From: Bdellovibrionaceae bacterium UBA2351
Lineage (GTDB): Bacteria; Bdellovibrionota; Bdellovibrionia; Bdellovibrionales; Bdellovibrionaceae
Reading direction: 5' to 3'
DNA: 15,255 nucleotides
Assembly: GCA_002344565.1 (NCBI GenBank)
Contig: DDTZ01000072.1
Coordinates: 1 to 15,255, forward strand
Under the pieces are notes generated by a model. It did no database searches. It worked only from the letters and a program-made list of their open reading frames with translations, and was not told where the DNA came from. Below are positions 7,896 through 15,199 of the stretch, one piece after another. Made by a program: the position numbers and the translations under genes. The stretch's first letter is position 1, and each line of letters opens with the position of its first letter.

Positions 7896-9857
7896 CTAAT
7901 CGCGGCGGAGAGCATCGATGGGATTTAATAAAGCGGCTTTTCGTGCCGGATAAACACCGAACACAATTCCAATCATCGCCGAGAAAAAGAACGAAACTAA
8001 AACCGAGGAAAGCGATACATAGGTTGTCCACCCAATAACAGATGACAATATCAGTGTAAGACTCCAGCCCAACAAAATACCAAACATACCGCCGACTACG
8101 CTAACCACCAAAGATTCGGAAAGGAACTGAGACAAGATGTCCTTTCTTTTTGCGCCTAAGGCTTTACGCAGACCAATTTCCCGCGTTCGCTCGGTAACGG
8201 AGACCAACATGATATTCATGATTCCAATACCTCCAACCAGTAACGAAATCGTGGCAATCGCTGCCAACAGCATAGACATAGTTTCGCTACTTTGTTGCAT
8301 CGCCTTTTGAATATCGGCCATGTTTCTGATCTGGAAGGCTTCACTTTGTTGAGAGAGCGGAATTTTATGCTGATCCGTAAGTATTTGGGTAATACGATCA
8401 ATCGACTGCTCGATATTTTCCGCAGAGTTGATTTCGATTTCAATCATTTCCAAATTGGTTCGTCCCAATAATCGTTTCATGGCCGTTTCGACGGGTACAA
8501 CCACAGTATCGTCCTGGTCCCGAAAACTATTCGCCCCTTTTTCAGGAAGAATGCCTATCACCTGAAAGTTGATACGATTAATTTTAATCATTTCACCAAT
8601 CGCGGACTTATCTCCAAACAGTTCACGCCGAACCGTTTCTCCAATGACCGCAACTAAGGCTCTTTTTTTATTTTCCTCTTCAGTAAAGAACCGTCCGATG
8701 GGTGGCACCGATGTATGCATCGAGGCCCAGTGAGGCGAAACCCCGCTCACACTCGAGTTCCAGTTGTTGGTGGAACTACGCACTTGAACACGACCGTTCA
8801 CAATGCCGGAAATACGCGCTACGTTTTTGTCACGCGTACTGATGATATCGATATCTTCTAGCAGTAACCGATTCGCTGCGCCTGATTCTTGGGTGACACC
8901 ACCGATACGGACCGAGCCGGGACGAACCGTCAACAAGTTAGATCCTAGTGATGAAAGCTGCTCTTCAATAGCTTTTTGTGCGCCCTTGCCCAATGCCAAC
9001 ATCGCGACAACTGCCGCCACACCGATCAAAATTCCTAGCATGGACAATCCCGTGCGCACTTTGTTAGCCGCTAACGTCTTAAACCCCTGTCTGAAATAGT
9101 CTAAAATATCTTGAAAAAAACTATTTTTTTCAACTACTACCGGTTTTTCATGTAGGGATTCAAGATTGGTCGGCTTCGAGGGCGTAAGTGGCCGACGCTC
9201 GTCCGACTGAATAACCCCGTCGCGAATACGAATCAATCTATGCGCTGTTTTCGCCACCTCTTCCTCATGAGTCACGATAACAATTGTGATTCCGGAATCA
9301 TTCAGTTTTTTGAGAATATTCATAATTTCAGCTTGGCTTTGCGAATCTAAATTTCCTGTTGGTTCATCTGCTAAAACCATTTTTGGGCTGTTAATAAGAG
9401 ACCTAGAAATCGCAACTCGTTGCTGCTGCCCACCCGACAATTCACTGGGCCGATGGTGTCCACGTTCTTGTAAGCCAACGGACGCCAGCAATCTCTGCGC
9501 CCGTTCGCTTCCAAGAAAGCGTTTTGAATATAATAATGGCAACGCCACATTTTCGACTGCGGTCATGCGCGGTAACAAATTGAATTGTTGAAATATAAAA
9601 CCGATTTCACCTCGACGAACTTCAGACAGTTCATCTTCACTCATCTGCGAAATCTCAACGCCATTTAGCTTATATGACCCTTCGCTAGGCACATCCAGCA
9701 AACCCAAGATGTTCATCAACGTCGACTTTCCAGATCCAGATGGGCCCATGATCGCAACGTATTCACCGTCCTCAATCGTCAAGCTCACTCCCTTTAGAAT
9801 TTCTAAAGTTTGTTCGCCCATTTTATATTTCTTTTTAACATCTTTGATTTGAATCAT
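7896..9857 (-). CDS. macB: MacB-type ABC transporter (ATPase fused to FtsX-like permease)
   Basis: An inner-membrane ABC protein that drives the MacA-TolC complex from the periplasm, known in other bacteria to export macrolides, lipopeptides, toxins or haem-related compounds. Its 653 residues match MacB length. The N-terminal ATPase (1-230) has Walker A G-P-S-G-S-G-K-S at 38-45, Q-loop F-Q-Q at 89-91, signature L-S-G-G-Q-Q-Q at 140-146, Walker B V-L-A-D-E-P-T-G with Glu165, and H-loop His197. Four membrane segments follow at about 271-290, 529-553, 581-604 and 613-636. The periplasmic MacB core domain (about 291-525) sits between the first two. The typical T-R-E-I-G-L-R-K-A-L-G-A coupling stretch is at 558-569. 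Its ATG overlaps the macA stop (ATGA), with an AGGTGG ribosome site inside macA. The substrate cannot be told from the sequence. Confidence 0.95.
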   Translation of the reverse strand: MIQIKDVKKKYKMGEQTLEILKGVSLTIEDGEYVAIMGPSGSGKSTLMNILGLLDVPSEGSYKLNGVEISQMSEDELSEVRRGEIGFIFQQFNLLPRMTAVENVALPLLYSKRFLGSERAQRLLASVGLQERGHHRPSELSGGQQQRVAISRSLINSPKMVLADEPTGNLDSQSQAEIMNILKKLNDSGITIVIVTHEEEVAKTAHRLIRIRDGVIQSDERRPLTPSKPTNLESLHEKPVVVEKNSFFQDILDYFRQGFKTLAANKVRTGLSMLGILIGVAAVVAMLALGKGAQKAIEEQLSSLGSNLLTVRPGSVRIGGVTQESGAANRLLLEDIDIISTRDKNVARISGIVNGRVQVRSSTNNWNSSVSGVSPHWASMHTSVPPIGRFFTEEENKKRALVAVIGETVRRELFGDKSAIGEMIKINRINFQVIGILPEKGANSFRDQDDTVVVPVETAMKRLLGRTNLEMIEIEINSAENIEQSIDRITQILTDQHKIPLSQQSEAFQIRNMADIQKAMQQSSETMSMLLAAIATISLLVGGIGIMNIMLVSVTERTREIGLRKALGAKRKDILSQFLSESLVVSVVGGMFGILLGWSLTLILSSVIGWTTYVSLSSVLVSFFFSAMIGIVFGVYPARKAALLNPIDALRRD

Positions 9858-10837
9858 CGCCCACCTGGGGGTGGAGGCGTGCCGCCAGAACTGCTGCTTC
9901 GAGGACGTCCACCAAATGGACTAAATGGGCTCGAGCTTTTACTGGTTCGAGGTCCTTGAATCTTAAACAAAATCGTATCGCCTACTTCAACGCCGTTTTG
10001 CACTTCGCTTTGTTTTCCATCAGATGCGCCCAGCTTTACTTCTTTTTCTAAAGGTTCTTCTTGATCGCGTTTTATTAACACGGTTGGTTTACCGGTGTCG
10101 TAGCGCAAGAACTCCGTCGGAACGATCACTACGTTTTCTTTTTTATTAACATGAAATGTTACATTTGCTGTCATTCCGCTTCGCATGAATTCCGGTGCCG
10201 ACTCAGGAAGTACGTCCACCAAATAGGTAGTAACATTATTAACAGTTTTAGCTTCGTATGCGATGCGATCAACTTTAGCTTTAATTACATCACTAGGGTA
10301 TGAGTCCAAAACCACTTCGCACGTTTGTCCGATTTTAATTTGAGCTAAATCAGTTTCATCCAATTGAGCCTTTACAGTTAATCTATTCGACATAACTAGA
10401 ACGGCATCATTTGTTGAAAATGTCTGTCCTGATTCCACATTTTTACTAATGATCATACCGGCTAAAGGCGCAATGATTGGCGTTGGTTTATAGAGCTGCT
10501 CCCAACGTTGCAACTCTTCTGTTCCTTGAGAGCGGGCTGAATCGATCATTGCCGCGCGTTCTGTGGAACTCATCCACGCCAACGTTTGGCCTTTGTATAC
10601 CTTCTGCCCTTCTTCTACGAGCACTCGATCAATTCGGCCAGCAACCGGAGGTTTAATTTCTAGTCTATTTTCGGGCTGAATGGTTCCGGTAGCCAAGATT
10701 GTAACCTCAAGATCGCCTTTGGCCACGTGATACTCTTTGTAGCTCACACGAACCGTTCTCTTACTGTAAATGTAATAACCACCTACACTAACAATCAACA
10801 TCCCCAATACTAAATAGATCCATTTTTTATTTTTCAT
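9854..10837 (-). CDS. macA: MacA/HlyD-family periplasmic adaptor
   Basis: The adaptor joins MacB to the outer-membrane channel. I take the ATG at 10837 (327 residues) rather than the in-frame upstream codon at 10870, because it overlaps the stop of the preceding gene as ATGA and starts directly with a membrane anchor (K-N-K-K, then hydrophobic residues 6-24). The lipoyl halves are visible around 45-90 (A-T-G-T-I-Q-P ... V-E-E-G-Q-K-V-Y-K-G-Q) and 118-145 (P-I-I-A-P-L-A-G-M-I-I ... V-E-S-G-Q-T-F), followed by beta-barrel and membrane-proximal domains to about 290. The alpha-hairpin between the lipoyl halves is only about 28 residues, far shorter than in E. coli MacA. The last 30 residues are a Ser/Gly/Pro-rich low-complexity tail. 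Family membership is firm; the macA name rests mainly on the operon. Confidence 0.88.
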   Translation of the reverse strand: MKNKKWIYLVLGMLIVSVGGYYIYSKRTVRVSYKEYHVAKGDLEVTILATGTIQPENRLEIKPPVAGRIDRVLVEEGQKVYKGQTLAWMSSTERAAMIDSARSQGTEELQRWEQLYKPTPIIAPLAGMIISKNVESGQTFSTNDAVLVMSNRLTVKAQLDETDLAQIKIGQTCEVVLDSYPSDVIKAKVDRIAYEAKTVNNVTTYLVDVLPESAPEFMRSGMTANVTFHVNKKENVVIVPTEFLRYDTGKPTVLIKRDQEEPLEKEVKLGASDGKQSEVQNGVEVGDTILFKIQGPRTSKSSSPFSPFGGRPRSSSSGGTPPPPGGR

Positions 10838-12090
10838 GGCCACAATCCTAACCCTTGCACTTGATCCCAATTTGCGCTGCCCACAACACGATCACGCGAA
10901 CTTGTTAAAGAATTCTTTTCTCTTTGTATGAGATCATTTTCCACAACGTCCCAGTCATCAAATGACATCAAACCATTGTTATACTTTTTCTTTGCGATTT
11001 CAGATCTCATTTGAGCCGCTTGTTTAAACTTCTCATCGACTTTAACTTTCTCGATGGCCAGGCGATACTGACTGTAGGCTTGTTTCAACTTTACGATCAT
11101 TTGATACGAAATCGCAGTACGGTTGACTTCAGCAGCGACACGTCTATATCGTGCCGATAATTCATTGGCATAATCACGCCCACCCGAAAAAATAGGAATC
11201 GTTAAGCTCACTCCTACCGACCAACGATCCTTTTCTGGTGGAAACACAGAATCCGTTTTACCTAAGGAGCCTGTCAGATCTAACGATGGGTAATATGCTG
11301 CCTTGTTCTGATCATGAGTGAATTTGGCTGCCTCAGCTTGGGCTATCGCTTTCTGGTAATCTAAAGTTGCCGTGCCTAGTTTCTTAAAATCTATGACTGA
11401 ACTTTCTTCAAGTTCCTTGATTGGTATGTCCGGAGTCACGAGTAATTTTTCATCCGCTAGAGAAAGCCCCACGACCTGAGCTAACGCATTCTGAGCTACA
11501 TCAAGCTGCAAACCGGCTTGAATACTATCGTATACTGCCTGTTGATAGTAGGCCTCAGACAATAACACGGATCCTTTGTTTTCCCGACCACTGTTGAATC
11601 TAAGTTCAACAATGTTTAGGTTTTCTTTTCGTCTCGCTAAAATTTTTTGAGTCAAAGTGACATATTCTTGAGCGTAAACAACACCGGCATATGCGGACGC
11701 GTAGTCATAGCTAATCTTCGCTTTTGCCTGTTTCCATGTCATTTCGGCAATCAGTGTGTTTTGTTTGGATTCGTTATATCGAGCTATATCGACAAAACCG
11801 GAAAATAAGTTTTGGGATAGATTCAGGCTTACCGATTCTGATCTTTGAGAAGAGTTCGACGTAACCTCATTGTAACTTTCAGATGAGCTAATAGCGCCTG
11901 ACAATTTAGGCAGGAATCCTGAACGAGCCGAATCCTCTAGAACACGAGTCGATTCCAAAGTTTGCGTCGCTGCCGACCATTCAGGGTTATTCTGCTGAAG
12001 CAATGATAATCCAGTTTGCCAATTGATCGTTCGCGCGTGAAGCGTCCAATTAATCAATATCAAAAACAGTGTAGATTTAATTCGAAACAT
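10834..12090 (-). CDS. tolC: TolC-like outer-membrane efflux channel protein
   Basis: Outer-membrane efflux protein (OEP) family, the exit duct of tripartite pumps. From the ATG at 12090 it has 418 residues. Residues 1-19 form a signal peptide (M-F-R-I-K-S, a hydrophobic core, then L-H-A as likely cleavage site). The mature protein shows the family pattern of two long helical repeats: N-L-F-S-G-F-V-D and the R-R-K-E-N-L-N-I-V-E-L-R-F-N-S-G motif in the first, I-P-I-F-S-G-G-R-D and A-K-K-K-Y-N-N-G in the second. An upstream in-frame GTG at 12117 would add nine charged residues before the signal peptide, so I reject it. It is the first gene of the three-gene pump operon, and its TGA overlaps the macA ATG. 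The ribosome site AAGGGG lies 13 nt from the ATG, longer than usual. The symbol is used at family level only. Confidence 0.88.
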   Translation of the reverse strand: MFRIKSTLFLILINWTLHARTINWQTGLSLLQQNNPEWSAATQTLESTRVLEDSARSGFLPKLSGAISSSESYNEVTSNSSQRSESVSLNLSQNLFSGFVDIARYNESKQNTLIAEMTWKQAKAKISYDYASAYAGVVYAQEYVTLTQKILARRKENLNIVELRFNSGRENKGSVLLSEAYYQQAVYDSIQAGLQLDVAQNALAQVVGLSLADEKLLVTPDIPIKELEESSVIDFKKLGTATLDYQKAIAQAEAAKFTHDQNKAAYYPSLDLTGSLGKTDSVFPPEKDRWSVGVSLTIPIFSGGRDYANELSARYRRVAAEVNRTAISYQMIVKLKQAYSQYRLAIEKVKVDEKFKQAAQMRSEIAKKKYNNGLMSFDDWDVVENDLIQREKNSLTSSRDRVVGSANWDQVQGLGLWP

Positions 12091-12308
12091 GTTTTTATTT
12101 TCACCCCTTACGAGCACATTTCCAATTGAAATTTATTAAAATCCCACAATAGTCTTTAAATAAACACATCGCGATTCCACACTGTTTCCATACTGTTTTG
12201 ATCTAGACTATCGGTGTATTTTTTTAAAGCAACAAGATCAGAGGTCACATTTTACTGATACATTGACAGTATTCACACGCCCGAGCCAGAGTCAGGTGTG
12301 GGGACCAA
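12091..12308. promoter_or_regulatory. Divergent promoter region between pump operon and pilin genes
   Basis: Both transcription directions must start here. Two direct ACTGT copies at 12181-12185 and 12192-12196 are 11 bp apart, about one helical turn. The complement ACAGT occurs at 12266-12270, where TACTG (12253-12257) and CAGTA (12267-12271) form an inverted pair around 9 nt. A TTGACA (12263-12268) on the plus strand lacks a -10 box at 17 bp. These look like binding half-sites for a dimeric regulator, but no regulator gene is present to name it. For the plus-strand gene, GGGG (12300-12303) is a likely ribosome site 5 nt before the ATG. Confidence 0.4.
12104..12109 (-). promoter_or_regulatory. 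Distant ribosome binding site of the tolC-like gene
   Basis: AAGGGG on the minus strand is the only good match to the anti-Shine-Dalgarno sequence, but it is 13 nt before the ATG at 12090. The wide spacing suggests modest initiation or a structured leader. It lies after the alternative GTG at 12117, so it supports the downstream ATG. Confidence 0.5.
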
Positions 12309-13388
12309 ATGAGACTACACAACACTGGCGCAAGTTTAGTGGAAACTATTATTGCAGTTGCACTTATTGCTATTGTTGCAGCAAGTGTTGCTTCGTTTAT
12401 TTCCGTAACCAACCGCCAAGTTACTTCGGCCTCTGAAAAAATTCACCGCACTTCACTTTTAGCCGCTGTCTCTGGCGCTCTCAAGCGGCCCGACTCTTGT
12501 TTAAGAAATTTATCTTCGATCAACCTGGGCGCTACACCTCAATATTTTATTTCGGCTTTAAATGAATATGATGAGTCCGGCACTGTAGTTGGAACAATTA
12601 TTCCGGCACTCAATACTAATATCAATTCGCAGTCACGTATCCGCGCTACCCAAATACGAGTCACTGGCCCCAATGCAAGCGGCAATCCAGTTCAAGTTTC
12701 CACACTCGGCTCTGTCATCACTTATTCCGCAAACCTTTTGATAAATTTATCTATAGAATCCAGTGTGATGACATTGCGACCAATCATTATCCCGTCATTG
12801 ATTGTCAAAACAGACTCAGCCGGAATTATTCAATCATGTGAAACGGAATCTTTATCCACATCAATCGCCATCTGTGGATCATTAGGAATGCATTGGGACG
12901 CGACTAACTTGGTCTGCATACCCAATCCAGAGCGGGCTTGTGCCGCCATTGGTGGAGTGTATAACGCCACGGCTTCTACAAATAAATGCAAAATCAAACC
13001 AGCACTTACGATGACGTGTCTTCAGGGCGCAGCTGTGAATCGTATTGTAGCGGGTGTACCTATCTGCGAACCCATAGTCACTGGGGTTTGGGGACCTTTT
13101 GGCGCGTGTCCGACTACGTGTGGTAGCGCTATACAAACACGGACCTGCCTGATTGGAAGCTGCTCAGGTCCGGCGACTCAGACGTGCGCTTACTACTCTC
13201 CGCCAGTTATGAGTTGCGGATTTCACTTGGTTGATCGAATCGGCGACCCGCCAGGAACGTGTGGAGGTGGTGGCGGTGATATGATTTTTTGCTCCAGCAC
13301 GACGTGCCCGCCAGCTGGAGTTCGTTTTTCTTGGAGCTCTGGCTGCGATGGCAGGTACCACGGATCTTCGTCAGGGCCCTCATGGTAA
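12309..13388 (+). CDS. Type IV-pilin-like minor pilin with C-terminal TSR-like module (pilin 1)
   Basis: A 359-residue protein with a class III (prepilin) signal: short leader ending at Gly7, then A-S-L-V-E-T-I-I-A-V-A-L with Glu at +5, so prepilin peptidase should cut after Gly7. The hydrophobic N-helix runs to about 30. The pilin body (30-185) is related to the two following genes (N-L-G-A-T-P-Q, I-I-P-A-L-N, P-S-L-I-V-K-T). A Cys-rich segment follows (190-258). The TSR-like module is at 261-293: W-G-P-F-G-A-C-P-T-T-C-G-S-A-I-Q-T-R-T-C, then C-L-I-G-S-C and Cys293. This copy is the closest of the three to the thrombospondin type 1 consensus. A further Cys- and Gly-rich tail (294-359, with a C-G-G-G-G-G-D run) is absent from the paralogues. 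Its end overlaps the next gene by 7 bp. Minor pilin is well supported; adhesion is inferred. Confidence 0.85.
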   Translation: MRLHNTGASLVETIIAVALIAIVAASVASFISVTNRQVTSASEKIHRTSLLAAVSGALKRPDSCLRNLSSINLGATPQYFISALNEYDESGTVVGTIIPALNTNINSQSRIRATQIRVTGPNASGNPVQVSTLGSVITYSANLLINLSIESSVMTLRPIIIPSLIVKTDSAGIIQSCETESLSTSIAICGSLGMHWDATNLVCIPNPERACAAIGGVYNATASTNKCKIKPALTMTCLQGAAVNRIVAGVPICEPIVTGVWGPFGACPTTCGSAIQTRTCLIGSCSGPATQTCAYYSPPVMSCGFHLVDRIGDPPGTCGGGGGDMIFCSSTTCPPAGVRFSWSSGCDGRYHGSSSGPSW

Positions 13389-14281
13389 AGTCTAGAATAA
13401 ATGGATTCAGCTTGATTGAAACTCTCGTCGTCATCGGCCTACTTAGTATCATTGGGTTTGCTCTGACGACCTATGTTTTAAATGTATCGACCCAAGTCAG
13501 TGGTATTCTAGTCAAACTTGATCGGCTAGGTTTACAAAATCAAATTGAAACAAACCTAAGAAAAGCAAATGCGTGCGCTGCGATCTTAACTTCGAATGGC
13601 ATCAACTTAGGCACGACTCCACAATTAAATCTCACCGTACTCAAAGAATACGCTGATAACGGCGCAGAAATAGGACCACTGATTCCAGGCTTAAATATTC
13701 CTATTTATCCCGGAGCTAAAGTCAAAGTCGAATCCATGAGGCTTACCGGACCGACTGGCACTGGCAGCCCCGTGCTCATTCGTACTGAAGCCACATCACG
13801 AACGTATATCAGTAATTTGCGTATCACATTTCAAGCATCCCCAGGAGACGCTTTGCTGAGGCCAATGGTTTTTCCATCGCTATTAATTAAAACTAATTCT
13901 CTTGGCGTTTCACAAACCTGCGCATTGGAAAAGGCAATTAATCCAACCGAACTGTGCGAACAATACTTAGGCCAACATATGGACACTGCAACCGGAACGT
14001 GCCTACCCACCACGTTTCCGGCGCAAAAAGCCTTGTGTGCCAATCTAGGTGCCGAATTTACCTCGGGCCCATGGACATGCATTATGCAGCACAATCTTTA
14101 CGACTTTACGTGCCCAAGCCCAGACGAAGTCATCACGGGTTTCAATGATGGCGTTCCTATTTGCAACAAAGGCGAACCCACGGGAATTTGGTCTGATTGG
14201 GGATCGTGCGTATCCGGCACTCAAACACGCACCTGTTTAATTGGAACGTGTCCCGGGCCTAGCTCAAAGCCATGCACCTAA
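13382..14281 (+). CDS. Type IV-pilin-like minor pilin with C-terminal TSR-like module (pilin 2)
   Basis: I take the ATG at 13382 (299 residues), which overlaps the end of pilin 1 and has AGGG 5 nt upstream; the longer in-frame ORF from 13289 would lie inside pilin 1 and hide the signal. The prepilin signal is M-V-K-S-R-I-N-G cut before F-S-L-I-E-T-L-V-V-I-G, with Glu at +5. The body matches pilin 1 and pilin 3 (N-L-G-T-T-P-Q, L-I-P-G-L-N, F-P-S-L-L-I-K-T). A Cys-rich segment from about 196 leads to the TSR-like module: W270, W273, C276, T-Q-T-R-T-C (C285), L-I-G-T-C (C290) and C298 as the next-to-last residue. The W-S-D-W-G-S-C start has the W-x-x-W-x-x-C spacing of thrombospondin type 1 repeats. 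Its stop codon overlaps that of pilin 3, which converges on it. Confidence 0.87.
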   Translation: MVKSRINGFSLIETLVVIGLLSIIGFALTTYVLNVSTQVSGILVKLDRLGLQNQIETNLRKANACAAILTSNGINLGTTPQLNLTVLKEYADNGAEIGPLIPGLNIPIYPGAKVKVESMRLTGPTGTGSPVLIRTEATSRTYISNLRITFQASPGDALLRPMVFPSLLIKTNSLGVSQTCALEKAINPTELCEQYLGQHMDTATGTCLPTTFPAQKALCANLGAEFTSGPWTCIMQHNLYDFTCPSPDEVITGFNDGVPICNKGEPTGIWSDWGSCVSGTQTRTCLIGTCPGPSSKPCT

Positions 14282-14343
14282 GGACATGATCGTGCAGTCG
14301 GTCCTGTACACGTACCCACCAAGCAGGTGCGTGTTTGAGTGCC
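14216..14343. repeat. Perfect 20-bp inverted repeat in the 3' ends of pilins 2 and 3
   Basis: GGCACTCAAACACGCACCTG at 14216-14235 and its exact complement at 14324-14343 encode the same G-T-Q-T-R-T-C stretch in two convergent genes. The arms are 88 bp apart and include the overlapping stop codons. Similarity continues outward with mismatches through the W-S-D-W codons. It shows that the two genes are related copies in opposite orientation, and any transcript crossing it could fold into a long stem. Confidence 0.8.
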
Positions 14344-15177
14344 GCCTGTACACGTTGACCAGTCTGACCAAATACCATTCACATCGGGCGTATAACACAA
14401 TGTTGTTCCATGCATATTCATTCCTCGAACAAATGAACCTGGCGCACACACAGCGTTCACTATGGTTCCTGCCGCTATACAACGCCCAAAACCATCAAGG
14501 GTACCTTGAACCGCAGCACAGATTTGCACAGGGGAACCCATGCAGTCGCGAAAGGCCACATCCCAAGTCATACCAAGATCAGTACACAAATCCGCGGCGT
14601 CCCCGGGGGGAATCAACTCACAATGAATAATCTCTCCTGCTAAGTCGGTTTCTATCCGCATGACTGCTATAGTTAACGCTTTTACCTGACCCATTCCTAA
14701 AATTTGCTGAAAACTAATTTTTAAATCTGTCAAAAATAGTTTGGTTGTAGAGGTAACTAAAATTGGCGTCGGTGCCGCGTTTGACCCCTGCTGAGTTAAA
14801 TTCATAGATGAAACCGATAAGTTTGAATTTGCAGCAAGAGGTGTGCTCAAGGCTGGAATCAATGGAGTTGAATACACCCCCATTGAGCTCTCTTGCATGA
14901 GAGATGTTAAGTTATATTTTGGAGCAACTCCAAAATTCACATTGTTCAGATTCTTTAAATTGTAGAGACAAGCCGCCCCCCTCTGCAAAACTGATTCAAT
15001 TTGCAACTTCAGCAAATTAGAATCATTTTTGGTTGCACTTCGCTGAAGGTTTTTCATTGTTGTATTCATCACAAAACCCACAGAGCTTGCGATGAATAGG
15101 ACAATTGAAATCGACGCTAGAACACCGATCAACCCAATACCTTTGTTATTTTTTATGAACGTTGGATTCCGCACCAT
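14278..15177 (-). CDS. Type IV-pilin-like minor pilin with C-terminal TSR-like module, lacking Glu5 (pilin 3)
   Basis: A 299-residue paralogue of pilin 2 on the opposite strand, from ATG at 15177. The leader ends K-G and the mature protein would begin I-G-L-I-G-V-L-A-S-I-S-I-V-L-F, so the +5 residue is Gly instead of the usual Glu. In type II secretion the GspK tip pseudopilin also lacks Glu5. The body aligns with the others (N-F-G-V-A-P-K, L-I-P-A-L, T-D-L-A-G-E-I-I-H-C). The Cys-rich part includes L-G-M-T-W-D. The TSR-like end has W270, W273, C276, T-Q-T-R-T-C285, L-V-G-T-C290 and C298, at the same residue numbers as pilin 2. No good ribosome site precedes the ATG, and a perfect hairpin sits 22 bp upstream, so its expression signal is unclear. 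The minor pilin call rests on the signal and the paralogy. Confidence 0.83.
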   Translation of the reverse strand: MVRNPTFIKNNKGIGLIGVLASISIVLFIASSVGFVMNTTMKNLQRSATKNDSNLLKLQIESVLQRGAACLYNLKNLNNVNFGVAPKYNLTSLMQESSMGVYSTPLIPALSTPLAANSNLSVSSMNLTQQGSNAAPTPILVTSTTKLFLTDLKISFQQILGMGQVKALTIAVMRIETDLAGEIIHCELIPPGDAADLCTDLGMTWDVAFRDCMGSPVQICAAVQGTLDGFGRCIAAGTIVNAVCAPGSFVRGMNMHGTTLCYTPDVNGIWSDWSTCTGGTQTRTCLVGTCTGPTARSCP

Positions 15178-15199
15178 ACTTTAAGGGTAACGGAATCAA

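Noticed and set aside
10838..10870. N-terminal extension of macA to 10870
   Set aside because: The ATGA overlap with the preceding gene and the membrane anchor right after the ATG at 10837 fit better.
12091..12117. GTG start for the tolC-like gene at 12117
   Set aside because: It puts nine charged residues before a signal peptide and lies upstream of the only good ribosome site.
13289..13381. N-terminal extension of pilin 2 to an upstream ATG
   Set aside because: It would bury the prepilin signal behind 31 residues of unrelated sequence inside pilin 1; the ATG at 13382 has a good ribosome site.
13207..13452. Minus-strand frames inside the pilin 1/pilin 2 region
   Set aside because: They are antisense shadows with no start signal and no recognisable protein pattern.
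14241..14630. Plus-strand 129-codon open frame antisense to pilin 3
   Set aside because: It lies almost wholly inside a gene with strong family evidence, has no domain, and its composition is that of an antisense frame.
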